Positions 1 through 8,884 of a stretch of 64,000 nucleotides of DNA are shown here, in pieces. Position 1 is the first letter of the stretch; each line of letters begins with the position of its first letter. The translations under genes were made by a program, and so were the position numbers. This DNA is from Geomobilibacter sp964431365 (GTDB lineage: Bacteria > Desulfobacterota > Desulfuromonadia > Geobacterales > DSM-12255): assembly GCA_964431365.1 (NCBI GenBank), contig CAYSJJ010000003.1, positions 1 to 64,000 of the forward strand, given 5' to 3'. The notes beneath the pieces are model-generated. The model did not search any database. It saw only the letters and a list, made by a program, of their open reading frames with translations, and was not told where the DNA came from.

Positions 1-54
1 CGCCTCCGCGGAGCTTGCTGTGGGTGCGACGATCTGACTATTTTTGAGCAACCT
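1..54 (+). repeat. Partial copy of the ~121-bp hairpin element, right end
   Basis: The first 54 bases match the right-hand half of the repeat found complete at 9905-10025, 23057-23178, 34717-34838 and 40326-40447. They end in the same terminus, CTATTTTTGAGCAACCT. The left half lies outside the window. It sits downstream of the surA-like gene, 56 bases past that gene's stop codon. Confidence 0.9.
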
Positions 55-110
55 GAGTCAACATTCTGCCTGGGACCGAGGGTTGCCAAACGACTTCGCT
101 GTAGCAGTCC

Positions 111-1070
111 CTATTTAATCTCGATGGTGGCCGCCTTGCGGAGGTCGGCGGTCCACTGGTTGAACCGCTCTTCAGACTTTTTCCGGTAGAGGAGCTCCTC
201 GATGGCCCCCTTGACCTCTTCCAGGGGCTTTACCTTTGCGGCGGACTTCTCTTCCAGTTTGATGATGTGAAAGCCGGCCGGCGTCGCGACCAACTCACTC
301 ACCTCGCCCGGTTTCATGGCAATGACCGTGCTTTCGATCTCCGGAAGCATCTCCCCCTTGCGGAAGGTGCCGAGGTCTCCCGCATCCTTGGCTGCCGAGG
401 CTTCGTCCGAATTCTTCCGGGCCAGTTCAGCGAAATCCTTGCCGCTCCGCGCCTCCATGAGGACGTTGGCGGCCCGCGCCATGGCCTCCTTCACCTGCAC
501 GGCAGTGGCATTCTTCGGCACCCGGAAGAAGATATGGCGGGCCCGGTAGGTCTCGTCCTCGCTGTAGTTCGCCTTGTTGGCGTTGTAGTACTCCTGGATC
601 TCCCGTTCGCTGACCTGGATCTTGGCCCGAACCTCCTGGCCCATCAGGCGTATCCGCTCCAGCTGCTCTTTCAGTTGCAGCTTGTACTGGTCAAAGGTCA
701 GCCCCTGGGTGAGCAGCGCCGCCACCAGCGCATCCTGGGTCATGTTGTTCTGCTTCTTGATCTCCTCGGCGGCCTGGCGGACCTCCTCCTCGCTCACCTG
801 GATGTTCAGCTCCTTGATCTTCTGCTGGACCAGCCGTTTGTCGATGAGCCCGTTCAGGGCCGCCTTCCGGACCTGTTCGCGAACGCTCTCGGTGACCGGT
901 CCGCGCTTTTCCGCCTCCCTCAGCAGCTGGGCCGTTTCCCGGTTGACGTCGTAGATCGTGATGATATCGTCATTGACCGTGGCTGCGATGCCGCTCACGA
1001 TCTCGGCAGACGCCGGCGACGAAAGAGCCAGGGCGAAAAGGAACAGTAGGAAGATCGTATGCTGTCTCAT
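111..1070 (-). CDS. SurA-like periplasmic peptidyl-prolyl cis-trans isomerase (parvulin)
   Basis: This is a 319-residue secreted folding catalyst or chaperone for exported and outer-membrane proteins. A signal peptide covers residues 1-22 (hydrophobic core, then SPASA before the likely cut). A SurA-type N-terminal helical region follows (about 23-165), with one parvulin domain at about 176-275 (ARHIFF, then GDLGTFRKGEM and GFHIIKLE). Classical SurA has two parvulin domains, so this is the shorter single-domain type. It lies downstream of a second parvulin and mfd on the same strand, but a strong hairpin at 1143-1171 separates it from the second parvulin gene and may give it partly separate expression. 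Confidence 0.9.
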   Translation of the reverse strand: MRQHTIFLLFLFALALSSPASAEIVSGIAATVNDDIITIYDVNRETAQLLREAEKRGPVTESVREQVRKAALNGLIDKRLVQQKIKELNIQVSEEEVRQAAEEIKKQNNMTQDALVAALLTQGLTFDQYKLQLKEQLERIRLMGQEVRAKIQVSEREIQEYYNANKANYSEDETYRARHIFFRVPKNATAVQVKEAMARAANVLMEARSGKDFAELARKNSDEASAAKDAGDLGTFRKGEMLPEIESTVIAMKPGEVSELVATPAGFHIIKLEEKSAAKVKPLEEVKGAIEELLYRKKSEERFNQWTADLRKAATIEIK

Positions 1071-1142
1071 AGTGCCATTCTTTTACCACAGAGCTGCGAA
1101 GGAGGGGAACGGATTTCTTAATCTCCGCACGCCGCTGAAACG

Positions 1143-1171
1143 AAAAGGCCGGGAGGTTATCCCGGCCTTTT
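1143..1171 (-). terminator. Intrinsic terminator between the two parvulin genes
   Basis: A perfect 12-bp stem (AAAAGGCCGGGA with TCCCGGCCTTTT) encloses a five-base loop. It starts nine bases beyond the stop codon of the upstream parvulin lipoprotein gene, and both ends carry T or A runs, so it can act in either direction. Confidence 0.8.
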
Positions 1172-1179
1172 CAGTACCA

Positions 1180-2124
1180 TTATTTCTTCGCTTCCGGCGC
1201 CTTCGGTGCCGCCGGCGGTGCGCCGGCTCCCTTGGCCTCTCCGGCCGGGGTGCCACCAAGCCCCTTCAGCACGTCCTCCTTGATGGAGTACTTGCCGCTC
1301 TTCTTCAGCTCGTCCTTCAGCTTCTGGAAGACTTCCTGCTGCTTGCTCGGGAGGATGGCCGCCTTGATCTGGTCCTTCACGTCGGCAAAGGCCCGGGTAC
1401 CGGCGGCGCGCTTGCCGGTTACCTTGATGATATGGTAGCCGAACTTGGTCTTGACGATGCCGGAGGTCTGACCCTCCTTGAGCCCAAAGGCTGCCTTCTC
1501 GAATTCGGGGATCATCGACCCTTTGCCGAACCACCCCAGATCGCCCCCCTTGATGGCGGCAGAATCGATGGAGTACTTCTTGGCCAGCTCCTCGAAGTTG
1601 CCCCCGGCTTTCACCTGGGCAAGGACATCCTGGGCCGTCTTCTCGTCCTTCATGAGGATGTGGCTCGCCTTGATCTCGTCACCGCTCTTGAACTTGTCCT
1701 TGTTCTGGTCATAGAACTTCTTGAGCTCATCGTCGGTCACCTGGGCCTGCTCGTCCACCTTCTTCTTCAGATACGCCTCGACTATGAGCCGCTTCTTCAG
1801 GTCCTCAAGCTTCGAGGCGACGTCGGGGCTCTTGTCCAGACCGTCCTTGGTGGCGTTCTGGAGGATCATTTCACGGATGATCATGGTCTCCAGCATTTCC
1901 TTCTTCCCCTCCGGGGTTTCGGCCATCGGCTTCAGGTACGGGGGGAGGTTCTCGACTTCCTTCTTGAACTCGTCAACCGTGATGGAGGTGCCGCTCACCT
2001 CGGCCAATACCGGGCCGCTCTTGGTTTCCTTCTTGGCTTCACCGGCCTGCTTCTGGCCGCAACCGACCAGTGCGGCCAGGGCAATGGTAACGGTAGCGAG
2101 ACGGATCATACGGGCGTGGATCAT
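1180..2124 (-). CDS. PpiC-type parvulin lipoprotein
   Basis: This 314-residue peptidyl-prolyl isomerase is predicted to be lipid-anchored in the cell envelope. The N-terminus has a signal sequence ending in the lipobox ALVGC, with Cys22 as the modified residue. A helical SurA_N-like part is followed by a parvulin domain at about 150-240 (KASHILMKDEKTAQDVL, then GGDLGWFGKGSMIPEFE and FGYHIIKVTGKR). The C-terminal tail is rich in Ala, Pro and Lys. AAGGAG stands upstream of the ATG. It lies 52 bases downstream of mfd on the same strand, so the two are probably co-transcribed. Confidence 0.9.
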   Translation of the reverse strand: MIHARMIRLATVTIALAALVGCGQKQAGEAKKETKSGPVLAEVSGTSITVDEFKKEVENLPPYLKPMAETPEGKKEMLETMIIREMILQNATKDGLDKSPDVASKLEDLKKRLIVEAYLKKKVDEQAQVTDDELKKFYDQNKDKFKSGDEIKASHILMKDEKTAQDVLAQVKAGGNFEELAKKYSIDSAAIKGGDLGWFGKGSMIPEFEKAAFGLKEGQTSGIVKTKFGYHIIKVTGKRAAGTRAFADVKDQIKAAILPSKQQEVFQKLKDELKKSGKYSIKEDVLKGLGGTPAGEAKGAGAPPAAPKAPEAKK

Positions 2125-2176
2125 GACTGCTCCTTAATGGGATAATTTGTAGAAATAACGGCCGAAAAGTAGCATA

Positions 2177-5100
2177 TCAAATCAGGCGGTTCAAGACATT
2201 TCTGGCCTCTGCCAGGACCCCGTCGAAGCCGGTATCCGGCAGTTCAACCACCAATCGGAACTCGGGGGTGAACTGGTATTTTTTGCACTCCTTGCGGATG
2301 AGGGCGATGATGGTGTCGGGAGAAACCGGGGTCTTCTGGTGGAAGGAGAAGACGAGCCGCCGGCCGTCGAACTCCACTTCGCGGATCAGCAGCTCTTTCA
2401 GCTGCAGCCGCAGGCGCATGACGTCCAGGAGATAGCCGGCGGCCGGCGGCAGTTTGCCGAAGCGGTCCACCAGCTCGGTGAGGACGTCGTCGATGTCGGC
2501 AGGCGCCGATGCCTGGGTCAGCTTCTTGTAGAGGACGAGGCGCTGGTTGGCGTCCGGTACGTACTCTTCGGGGATGAAGGCCGGGATCCGGAGCTTGATC
2601 TCCGGCTCCACCCGCTCGACGGTCTCCTCTCCCTTGAGGCGCTGGATCGCCTCCTCCAGGAGTTCGGTGTAGAGTTCGAAGCCGACCGCGGCGATCTGCC
2701 CCGACTGGCGCCCCCCCAGGAGGTCGCCGGCACCGCGGATCTCCAGGTCGTGGGTGGCGATGCGGAAGCCGGCCCCCAGTTCGGTGATCTCCTGGAGGAT
2801 CTTGAGCCGTTCCCGGGCATCGGGAGGGATGGCACCCTCGGAGGGGATGAGAAAGTAGGCGTAGGCCCGGACCTTGGAGCGGCCGACCCGCCCCCGAAGC
2901 TGGTAGAGCTGGGCCAGGCCGAAGGCGTCGGCCCGGTTGACGATCAGGGTGTTGGCGGACGGGATGTCCAGCCCCGACTCGATGATGGTGGTGCAGAGGA
3001 GCAGGTTGGTCTCCCCGTGCATGAAGCTGAGCATCACCTTTTCCAGCTCCCCTTCGTCCATCTGGCCGTGCCCCACGGCGATCCGCGCCTCCGGCACGAT
3101 CCGCTGCAGGTGCTCGGCCATGGCGCCGATGCTCTGCACCCGGTTGTGCACGAAGAAGACCTGGCCGCCGCGGCGGAGTTCCCTGAGCACCGCCTCGCGG
3201 ATCAGCTCGTCGTTGAAGCGCGCCACGAAGGTCTTGATGGCCAGGCGGTCCACCGGCGGGGTATCGATGATGGAGAGGTCGCGGATCCCCATCATGGACA
3301 TGTAGAGGGTGCGGGGGATCGGGGTGGCGGTAAGGGTCATGATGTCCACGGTGGCCCGGTATTTCTTGAGCCGCTCCTTGTGCACCACGCCGAAGCGCTG
3401 CTCCTCGTCGACGATGAGGAGTCCCAGCTCCTTGAAGGTCACGTCCTTCTGGAGCAGGCGGTGGGTGCCGATGATGATGTCCACGGTCCCCTTCTTCACC
3501 TCTTCCAGGATCGCCTTCTGCTCCTTGGCGGTGCGGAAGCGGGAGAGCATCTCCACCTTTACCGGATAGGCCTTGAAGCGCTCCCGGAACGATTCCATGT
3601 GCTGCTGGGCAAGTACCGTCGTCGGGACCAGGACCGCGACCTGCCTCCCGTCCATCACCGCCTTGAAGGCGCCGCGCATGGCCACCTCGGTCTTGCCGTA
3701 CCCCACGTCGCCGCAGATCAGGCGGTCCATCGGCCGGGGGCGCTGCATGTCGCTCAGTACGTCCTCGATGGCCGAGAGCTGGTCCGGCGTCTCCTCGTAG
3801 GCGAATGAGGCCTCGAACTCCTTGTAGAGGTCGTCCGGCGGGGAGTAGGCGATCCCTTCCTGCACCTGGCGGGCGGCGTAGAGCTGGAGGAGCTCCTCGG
3901 CCATCTCCTCGATGGCCTGTTGCGCCCGTGTCTTGGCCTTTTCCCAGGAGGTCCCCCCCAGCTTGTCGATACGGGGCTCCAGCCCCTCTGCCCCCACGTA
4001 GCGCTGGACCAGTCCGAGCCGGTCCACCGGCAGATAGAGCTTGTCCCCACCCGCGTACTCCAGGAGGAGGAAGTCACCGGCCACGCCGGCCAGGGAGAGG
4101 TGCTGCAGTCCACGGTAGATGCCGACCCCGAACTCCAGGTGGACCATCGGGTCCCCCGGCTTCAGTTCCGCCAGGGAGGTGAGGAGCTGCTTCTTCTTCA
4201 GCTCCGAGACGCCGCGCCGCCTGACCCGCTGGCCGAAGATCTCCTCTTCGGCAATGATGGCCACGCCGAACTCCGGGAGACGGCAGCCGCGGGAGAGTTC
4301 GCCGACCATGATCTCCACCCGCGGGTCACGGCGGGAGAAGAGTCCGGCAAAGGGCTCTTCGGCCATCCGGAGCGGGAGCCCATAGGGGGAGAGGAGCTCG
4401 AAGAGCCGTTGCGCCTGCCCCTGCTGGTGGCAGGGTATGAACGGCCGGATGCCGGCGGCCAGCATTTCCAGGAGCCTGGTCACCAGGGGGCGAAGCACCC
4501 CCTCGCTCTCCGCTGTCGGGTCGATCCGGAGGTCCCGGTTCTCCTCGACGCTGAAGCTGAAAACGGTCGCCCCACCAGCGGCGTCCGCCAGTTCCAGGCC
4601 AGGGATCGTCACCAGGCGCCCCTGCCCGATCAGCCCGTCGACGGCAGGGGGGTCGCAGTAGAGCTCGTCCAGGGGGGGGAATATCCGGTCGCGCTCCAGG
4701 GCCCGCTGCTCGGCCTGGGCCAGTTCGGTGACGAACACTTCCGCTGCCGCCTCGATCCCTTCCGGGTCGACCAGGACCGTGACGCAATCCGGACCGGCAT
4801 AGGTGAACAGGGTCTCCAGCGGTCCGTGGAACAGCGGCTGGAGGAATTCGACCCCGGCCGGATAACAGTCGTTCTGCACCTGCTCCAGGATTTCGCGGCG
4901 GCGGACCACCGGAATGTCCAGTTCGTCGCCGCGCCGTTTCAGGCGGGTGGTGAAGGCCTGCACCGACGACGGCATCAGGATCACTTCCCGGGAGGGGAGC
5001 AGCACCAGCTCGGGAAGAGGGTGGAGGGAGCGCTGGGTGAGCGGGTCGAAGGTCCGGATCGTCTCGACGAAATCGCCGAAGAACTCCACCCTGACCGGCG

Positions 5101-5656
5101 CGGGGAGGGCCGGCGGGAAGATGTCCAGGATCCCCCCCCGGACCGCGAAGGTTCCCCGGTCCTCCACCAGCGGGACCGGTGCATAGCCGAGGTTCACCAG
5201 TTTCTGCAGCAGCGCCTCCCGGTCCACCTCTTCGCCGGCCACCATGTAGAGGGAGGCGTCGCCGAGGACCTGGCGCGGGATCACGCGCTGGCTGAGGGCG
5301 GGCCAGGGGACGACCACGGCCCGGGCGGTACCATTCATCAGCGCCGACAGGGTGGCAAGCCGCTCGCCGGTCACGTCGGGATGGGGCGAGGCGTTTTCCA
5401 GGATCTGGGTGTCCCAGGAAGGGAAAAGGTGAATCGACTCCGGCCGGGGCGAGTAGAAGCGGAGCTCACGGCAGAGCTCGGTCGCAGCGTCGATGTCGGC
5501 GGTGACGATCAGGAAGGGGGTGTCGTATCGTTCGACGACGGACGAGAGGATAAAGGCAGGTGCTGAGCCGCGCAGACCGGAAAGCCTGATCCGCGCCCCT
5601 GAGGGATGCAGCGCTGCCAGAAGCTGGTTAAGGGGGAGATCTGCAGAGGCGATCAT
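2177..5656 (-). CDS. mfd: Transcription-repair coupling factor Mfd
   Basis: This 1159-residue ATP-dependent translocase displaces RNA polymerase stalled at DNA lesions and recruits the UvrABC excinuclease. The N-terminal third has UvrB-like modules. The polymerase-interacting CarD-like region is near residue 480 (KPGDPMVHLEFGVGIYRGL). The superfamily 2 helicase core has Walker A GDVGYGKTE, a DEEQ box in LLIVDEEQRFG, TATPIPRTL, and QLRGRVGRS for motif VI. The TRCF C-terminal domain is present, so the protein is full length. No clear ribosome site precedes the ATG. uvrA is also in this window, at 53574. Confidence 0.97.
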   Translation of the reverse strand: MIASADLPLNQLLAALHPSGARIRLSGLRGSAPAFILSSVVERYDTPFLIVTADIDAATELCRELRFYSPRPESIHLFPSWDTQILENASPHPDVTGERLATLSALMNGTARAVVVPWPALSQRVIPRQVLGDASLYMVAGEEVDREALLQKLVNLGYAPVPLVEDRGTFAVRGGILDIFPPALPAPVRVEFFGDFVETIRTFDPLTQRSLHPLPELVLLPSREVILMPSSVQAFTTRLKRRGDELDIPVVRRREILEQVQNDCYPAGVEFLQPLFHGPLETLFTYAGPDCVTVLVDPEGIEAAAEVFVTELAQAEQRALERDRIFPPLDELYCDPPAVDGLIGQGRLVTIPGLELADAAGGATVFSFSVEENRDLRIDPTAESEGVLRPLVTRLLEMLAAGIRPFIPCHQQGQAQRLFELLSPYGLPLRMAEEPFAGLFSRRDPRVEIMVGELSRGCRLPEFGVAIIAEEEIFGQRVRRRGVSELKKKQLLTSLAELKPGDPMVHLEFGVGIYRGLQHLSLAGVAGDFLLLEYAGGDKLYLPVDRLGLVQRYVGAEGLEPRIDKLGGTSWEKAKTRAQQAIEEMAEELLQLYAARQVQEGIAYSPPDDLYKEFEASFAYEETPDQLSAIEDVLSDMQRPRPMDRLICGDVGYGKTEVAMRGAFKAVMDGRQVAVLVPTTVLAQQHMESFRERFKAYPVKVEMLSRFRTAKEQKAILEEVKKGTVDIIIGTHRLLQKDVTFKELGLLIVDEEQRFGVVHKERLKKYRATVDIMTLTATPIPRTLYMSMMGIRDLSIIDTPPVDRLAIKTFVARFNDELIREAVLRELRRGGQVFFVHNRVQSIGAMAEHLQRIVPEARIAVGHGQMDEGELEKVMLSFMHGETNLLLCTTIIESGLDIPSANTLIVNRADAFGLAQLYQLRGRVGRSKVRAYAYFLIPSEGAIPPDARERLKILQEITELGAGFRIATHDLEIRGAGDLLGGRQSGQIAAVGFELYTELLEEAIQRLKGEETVERVEPEIKLRIPAFIPEEYVPDANQRLVLYKKLTQASAPADIDDVLTELVDRFGKLPPAAGYLLDVMRLRLQLKELLIREVEFDGRRLVFSFHQKTPVSPDTIIALIRKECKKYQFTPEFRLVVELPDTGFDGVLAEARNVLNRLI

Positions 5657-5761
5657 GGGGAAATACTCTGTACTATCGCCAGGGAAGGTGCAACCAAAAA
5701 GTTGTCAGGGACGCGTAGCTGCAGGTGCCGGCGGAAACTCCGTTGCGGGCCCGCACGCTTC

Positions 5762-6838
5762 CTAGAGTCCGGGCAGCCGCGCCTGCCCTGCCTGGTTGGC
5801 CTTGTCCTCCCGGACCGCCAGCTTGTCGACGGATGTCACCACACGGTTCTTCCCTTCCCGCTTAGCCTGGTAGAGGGCCTTGTCTGCACGTTCCACCAGG
5901 TTGCGGACGTTGAGCCGGTCGCCTTTCGTCATGGCCGCGACCCCGATGCTCGCCGAGACCCAGTGTGCCTGCCCGGCGAACTCGAACTCGGCGTCGGCGA
6001 GCCTCAGGAGCAGGCGCTGCGCCACCTCTGCCGCCTTCTGCACGGGGGTCTTCGGCAGCAGAACGGCAAACTCCTCGCCGCCGTACCGCGCCAGCAGGTC
6101 GGTCCCCCGGAAACTCTCCTTGAGGAGCCGGCCGAAGCGGGTCAGGACCTGATCGCCGGCCGGATGCCCGTACCGGTCGTTCACCAGTTTGAAGTCGTCC
6201 AGGTCGATGAGCAGCAGGGAGAGGGGGAGCAGCTCCTTCCGCCCCTCCAGGTTGAGCATTTCGTCAAAGGAGCGACGGTTGAAGAGTCCGGTCAGACCGT
6301 CCAGCATAGCCATTTCTTTGACACGGGAATGTTCGACGGCATTCTGCAGCGCCATGGCAAAGGAAGAGGTCAGATTGTCGCGAAAGGAATCCGAGATATA
6401 GCCGTGGTTACGGTCGGTCGGCCAGATCTCGATGCACCCCAGGTCGCCGGGGAGGTCGAGGCGCTGGCAATGGTCCCATTTTACCGTCACGTTGGTCGTC
6501 TTGAAAGTCAGCTGCTTCTCGGTGAACGGGAGCACTGTCGGCTCGCGACGCCCCTGGGAAGGGGCATAGCTGATGGTTTTCCCGCCCGCATCGGGGGAGA
6601 GGCGGAAGACGATCATGCGGTACGGATTGTAGTCAAAGAGCTGGCGGGCTGCGCTGGCACAAACGCTGTCGGGGTCGAGGGTGGCGATGACGGCGCAGGT
6701 GAACTGGCTGAGGAAGATTGCTTCGTTCAGCTCCTGGAGCTGGTTCGGCGAAGGTGCGAAGGCGACGGCCTGTCCCATGCTCGCGCAAAGGTTGCTGGAA
6801 TAGGGGGGGGTAAACGGGGTTCGAATCACGGTCTTCAT
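5762..6838 (-). CDS. GGDEF diguanylate cyclase with N-terminal GAF-like sensor region
   Basis: A predicted soluble enzyme of 358 residues that makes cyclic di-GMP. The C-terminal GGDEF domain has an intact active site, RYGGEEF (GGEEF at about 253-257). An inhibitory I-site RGTD lies five residues before it, so product inhibition is likely. The N-terminal ~190 residues have no membrane segment and resemble a degenerate GAF-type sensor fold. The ATG at 6838 is chosen over one 42 bases upstream because GGAG precedes it at good distance. It is transcribed away from the ccsA-like gene, and no cyclic di-GMP riboswitch was seen nearby. Confidence 0.9.
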   Translation of the reverse strand: MKTVIRTPFTPPYSSNLCASMGQAVAFAPSPNQLQELNEAIFLSQFTCAVIATLDPDSVCASAARQLFDYNPYRMIVFRLSPDAGGKTISYAPSQGRREPTVLPFTEKQLTFKTTNVTVKWDHCQRLDLPGDLGCIEIWPTDRNHGYISDSFRDNLTSSFAMALQNAVEHSRVKEMAMLDGLTGLFNRRSFDEMLNLEGRKELLPLSLLLIDLDDFKLVNDRYGHPAGDQVLTRFGRLLKESFRGTDLLARYGGEEFAVLLPKTPVQKAAEVAQRLLLRLADAEFEFAGQAHWVSASIGVAAMTKGDRLNVRNLVERADKALYQAKREGKNRVVTSVDKLAVREDKANQAGQARLPGL

Positions 6839-7210
6839 GCGCTCTTCTCCACGTCTCAAGTGCCGGGATTTATAGTACAAAGCATGAATTTAATGTCCAG
6901 CATCTAATGCATTGAGTGTGCCAGTGCTATGCCGTCTTGTCCCTGCTAATAAAATCAAATAGATATCCGGGCCGGCATAAAACATAGTCCTGAAGTTGCT
7001 ACGATTTTCAATTTTTTGACACAAATCCGTTGCCGTAACCAGCGGCCGTTTCATCCCATGGTGGAACTCTTTGGCAACAAGCAGCTAAAGGAGTTTCCCG
7101 TTACGCCAACCCCTGTCGGGAGAACGCATTTTTCCCTTGACCCCGTTTTCCCCCCCGGTTACTGTTCGCAGGGCATCACAACGCAACGATTTCCGTCCGG
7201 ACGATTATCG
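6839..7210. other. Intergenic region between divergent diguanylate cyclase and ccsA-like genes
   Basis: This 372-base divergent gap holds no convincing gene. An open frame from 7016 runs into the ccsA-like gene, but its extra 65 residues have no hydrophobic or conserved character. A possible -35 hexamer TTGACC lies at 7137-7142, with only a weak -10 seventeen bases on. A second TTGACA near 7016 has no usable -10. The first part is A+T-rich, as expected for promoters. Confidence 0.5.
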
Positions 7211-7930
7211 ATGAAATGGCTTCTTATTACGGCGACCGGCATCACTCTGTTCGGTGGGTTTCGCCGTCCCCTGCTGGCAGCCGGCATCCTTCTCGAGCTT
7301 GTCTACCTGGCGATGCGCGGCATCGATCTGGGCAGGCTCCCCCTGATCGGCCCCCACGACACGCTGGTCTTCTTCTCCACCTCCATCGGGGTGATGGCGC
7401 TGCCGTTCCTGTTCTTCCCCTCCCTGCGGGATGCTGAGCTCTTCCCCTGGATGACGGGCTTCACCGTGGCCCTTTTTGCCCTCCTCTCCCTCCCCTTCCC
7501 GGCCTTTTCCATGCCGATGCCGCCGATCCTGAACACACTCTGGTTCGAGCTCCACGTGGCACTGGCCTTTTTCGCCTATGCCCTCTTTGGTATCGGTGCC
7601 CTGCTGGGCATCCTCTTCCTGAAGGATGGGGAGCGCCACCTCCTGGAACTCCAGTACAAGGCCGCCCTGGTCGGCTATTCGTTTTTCTCCGCGTCCATGG
7701 TCTCCGGCGGCATCTGGGGATACTACGCGTGGGGGACCTATTGGCTCTGGACCCCCAAGGAGCTCTGGACCTCGATCCTCTGGCTTTTCTACACGCTCTA
7801 TCTCCATCTGCGGCTGAAGGGGAGCACCTGGGAGCGGACCGTTGCCTGGGGCGGCATCGTCGGCTTCGGGATCACCCTCTTCACCTACCTGGGGGTGAGC
7901 ATGCTGATGAAGAGCTCGCACAGTTTCTGA
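7211..7930 (+). CDS. ccsA: CcsA/CcsB-type cytochrome c assembly membrane protein (system II)
   Basis: A multi-span inner-membrane protein that handles heme for attachment to c-type cytochromes. It is 239 residues from the ATG at 7211, with about seven or eight hydrophobic segments. The tryptophan-rich heme-handling motif is present as WGTYWLWTPKELW. The family usually has Asp where this protein has Thr (WDPKE). Conserved histidines sit in LIGPHDTL and WFELHVALA. The next gene is a ResB-like protein, so the pair forms the usual two-part synthase. The upstream in-frame extension to 7016 is judged non-coding. The family is sure; the start is moderately sure. Confidence 0.88.
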   Translation: MKWLLITATGITLFGGFRRPLLAAGILLELVYLAMRGIDLGRLPLIGPHDTLVFFSTSIGVMALPFLFFPSLRDAELFPWMTGFTVALFALLSLPFPAFSMPMPPILNTLWFELHVALAFFAYALFGIGALLGILFLKDGERHLLELQYKAALVGYSFFSASMVSGGIWGYYAWGTYWLWTPKELWTSILWLFYTLYLHLRLKGSTWERTVAWGGIVGFGITLFTYLGVSMLMKSSHSF

Positions 7931-8036
7931 ACCGGAACTCAACGCGGATGAACGCGGAAATAGAGCGTCAAACGTCATGTGCAGACAAGATCATTCTCTA
8001 GGCGTTTCCTCTGCGAACCTCCGCGACCTCTGCGGT
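7931..8036. repeat. Imperfect inverted repeat, CCTCTGCGAAC/CTCTGCGGTGA family
   Basis: The gap between ccsA and resB-like genes is an imperfect inverted repeat built from tandem ten-base-like units (AACGCGGATG and GAACGCGG on the left, CCTCTGCGAAC and CTCTGCGGTGA on the right). A relative with the same right-arm words lies at 11931-12048. The right arm runs into the translation start region of the resB-like gene. Confidence 0.6.
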
Positions 8037-8049
8037 GAAAAGGTTTCCC

Positions 8050-8763
8050 ATGCTTTCTGCCATCTATAACCGTCTAGCCTCTCTCACCTTCGGTCTCTGG
8101 CTCCTTGTCGGGGTCTGCATAACCATGGCGGTCGGGTCGTTCGTGGCGAGCGAAGGGTCGGCCATCAACGAGGTGCCGCTCTTTGTCTGGCTCCGTGAGG
8201 CCCCGCCGCGGGAGACGTGGTGGCTCTGGCTGACGCTCGCCGTGCTGGTGCTCCTGGTGATCAATACCCTTTTCTGCAGCTTCGATTCCCTGAGGGCGAA
8301 ATGGCAGCAGGGAAGCTTTCTGGTCAGGATTGCTCCCCAGGTGATGCATCTCGGGTTCCTCCTGATCGTCCTGGCCCACCTGATCAGCGCCAGCGGCTCA
8401 CTGAAGGAGTCCCTGCAGGTGCGGGAGGGGATGACCATCGGCTTCCCGGGGGGGGCACGGGTGGAGATCGCCGAACTGGCCGCCACCTACGGGAAGATGG
8501 GGATGCCGACCGCCATGAGCGCCACGCTCCGCTACGTGCAGGGGGGGGGGGCCCAAAGCGTCACCATCACTCCCAACCATCCGTTCTTTGTCCAGGGGGT
8601 CGGCATCTATCTGAAGGATGTCGCCATGGTCCCCTACCGGGCCGGGCTGATCGAAATTCACAAGGAGCCCGGCGGCGGGGCCGCCCTGGCCGGGGCACTC
8701 CTCTTCACCGTCGCCAACCTGGTCCTGCTGGCCAAGAGGCGGGGGAAAACCAGTTTGATCTGA
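8050..8763 (+). CDS. ResB-like cytochrome c assembly protein, short form
   Basis: The partner of the CcsA-type protein in system II cytochrome c maturation, thought to hold apocytochrome and help export heme. It has 237 residues from the ATG at 8050, with AAAAGG upstream; a GTG at 8035 is the alternative. Three membrane segments lie in the first ~125 residues, then a periplasmic beta-rich part and a last membrane segment near the end. It is much shorter than the usual ~450-residue ResB. The coding sequence has an 11-base G run at 8541-8551 that encodes three glycines and could slip. Confidence 0.82.
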   Translation: MLSAIYNRLASLTFGLWLLVGVCITMAVGSFVASEGSAINEVPLFVWLREAPPRETWWLWLTLAVLVLLVINTLFCSFDSLRAKWQQGSFLVRIAPQVMHLGFLLIVLAHLISASGSLKESLQVREGMTIGFPGGARVEIAELAATYGKMGMPTAMSATLRYVQGGGAQSVTITPNHPFFVQGVGIYLKDVAMVPYRAGLIEIHKEPGGGAALAGALLFTVANLVLLAKRRGKTSLI

Positions 8764-8884
8764 ACGACAATCACCCACGAAAGCCGTTGGAACGCAAAAG
8801 AGGCCCCGACGCGGCGAGAGACCATCGCGGGTATCGGCCGTCTCTTGTGCTGAGCCTTTTATGGCAGTACGACAGGGAGGTGCA

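Noticed and set aside
267..1049. Long plus-strand open frame opposite the surA-like gene, and similar frames elsewhere
   Set aside because: These are mirror frames caused by high G+C coding sequence; the opposite strand carries recognised conserved domains.
7016..7210. Extended N-terminus for the ccsA-like protein
   Set aside because: The 65 added residues have no conserved or hydrophobic character, and the family start fits the ATG at 7211.
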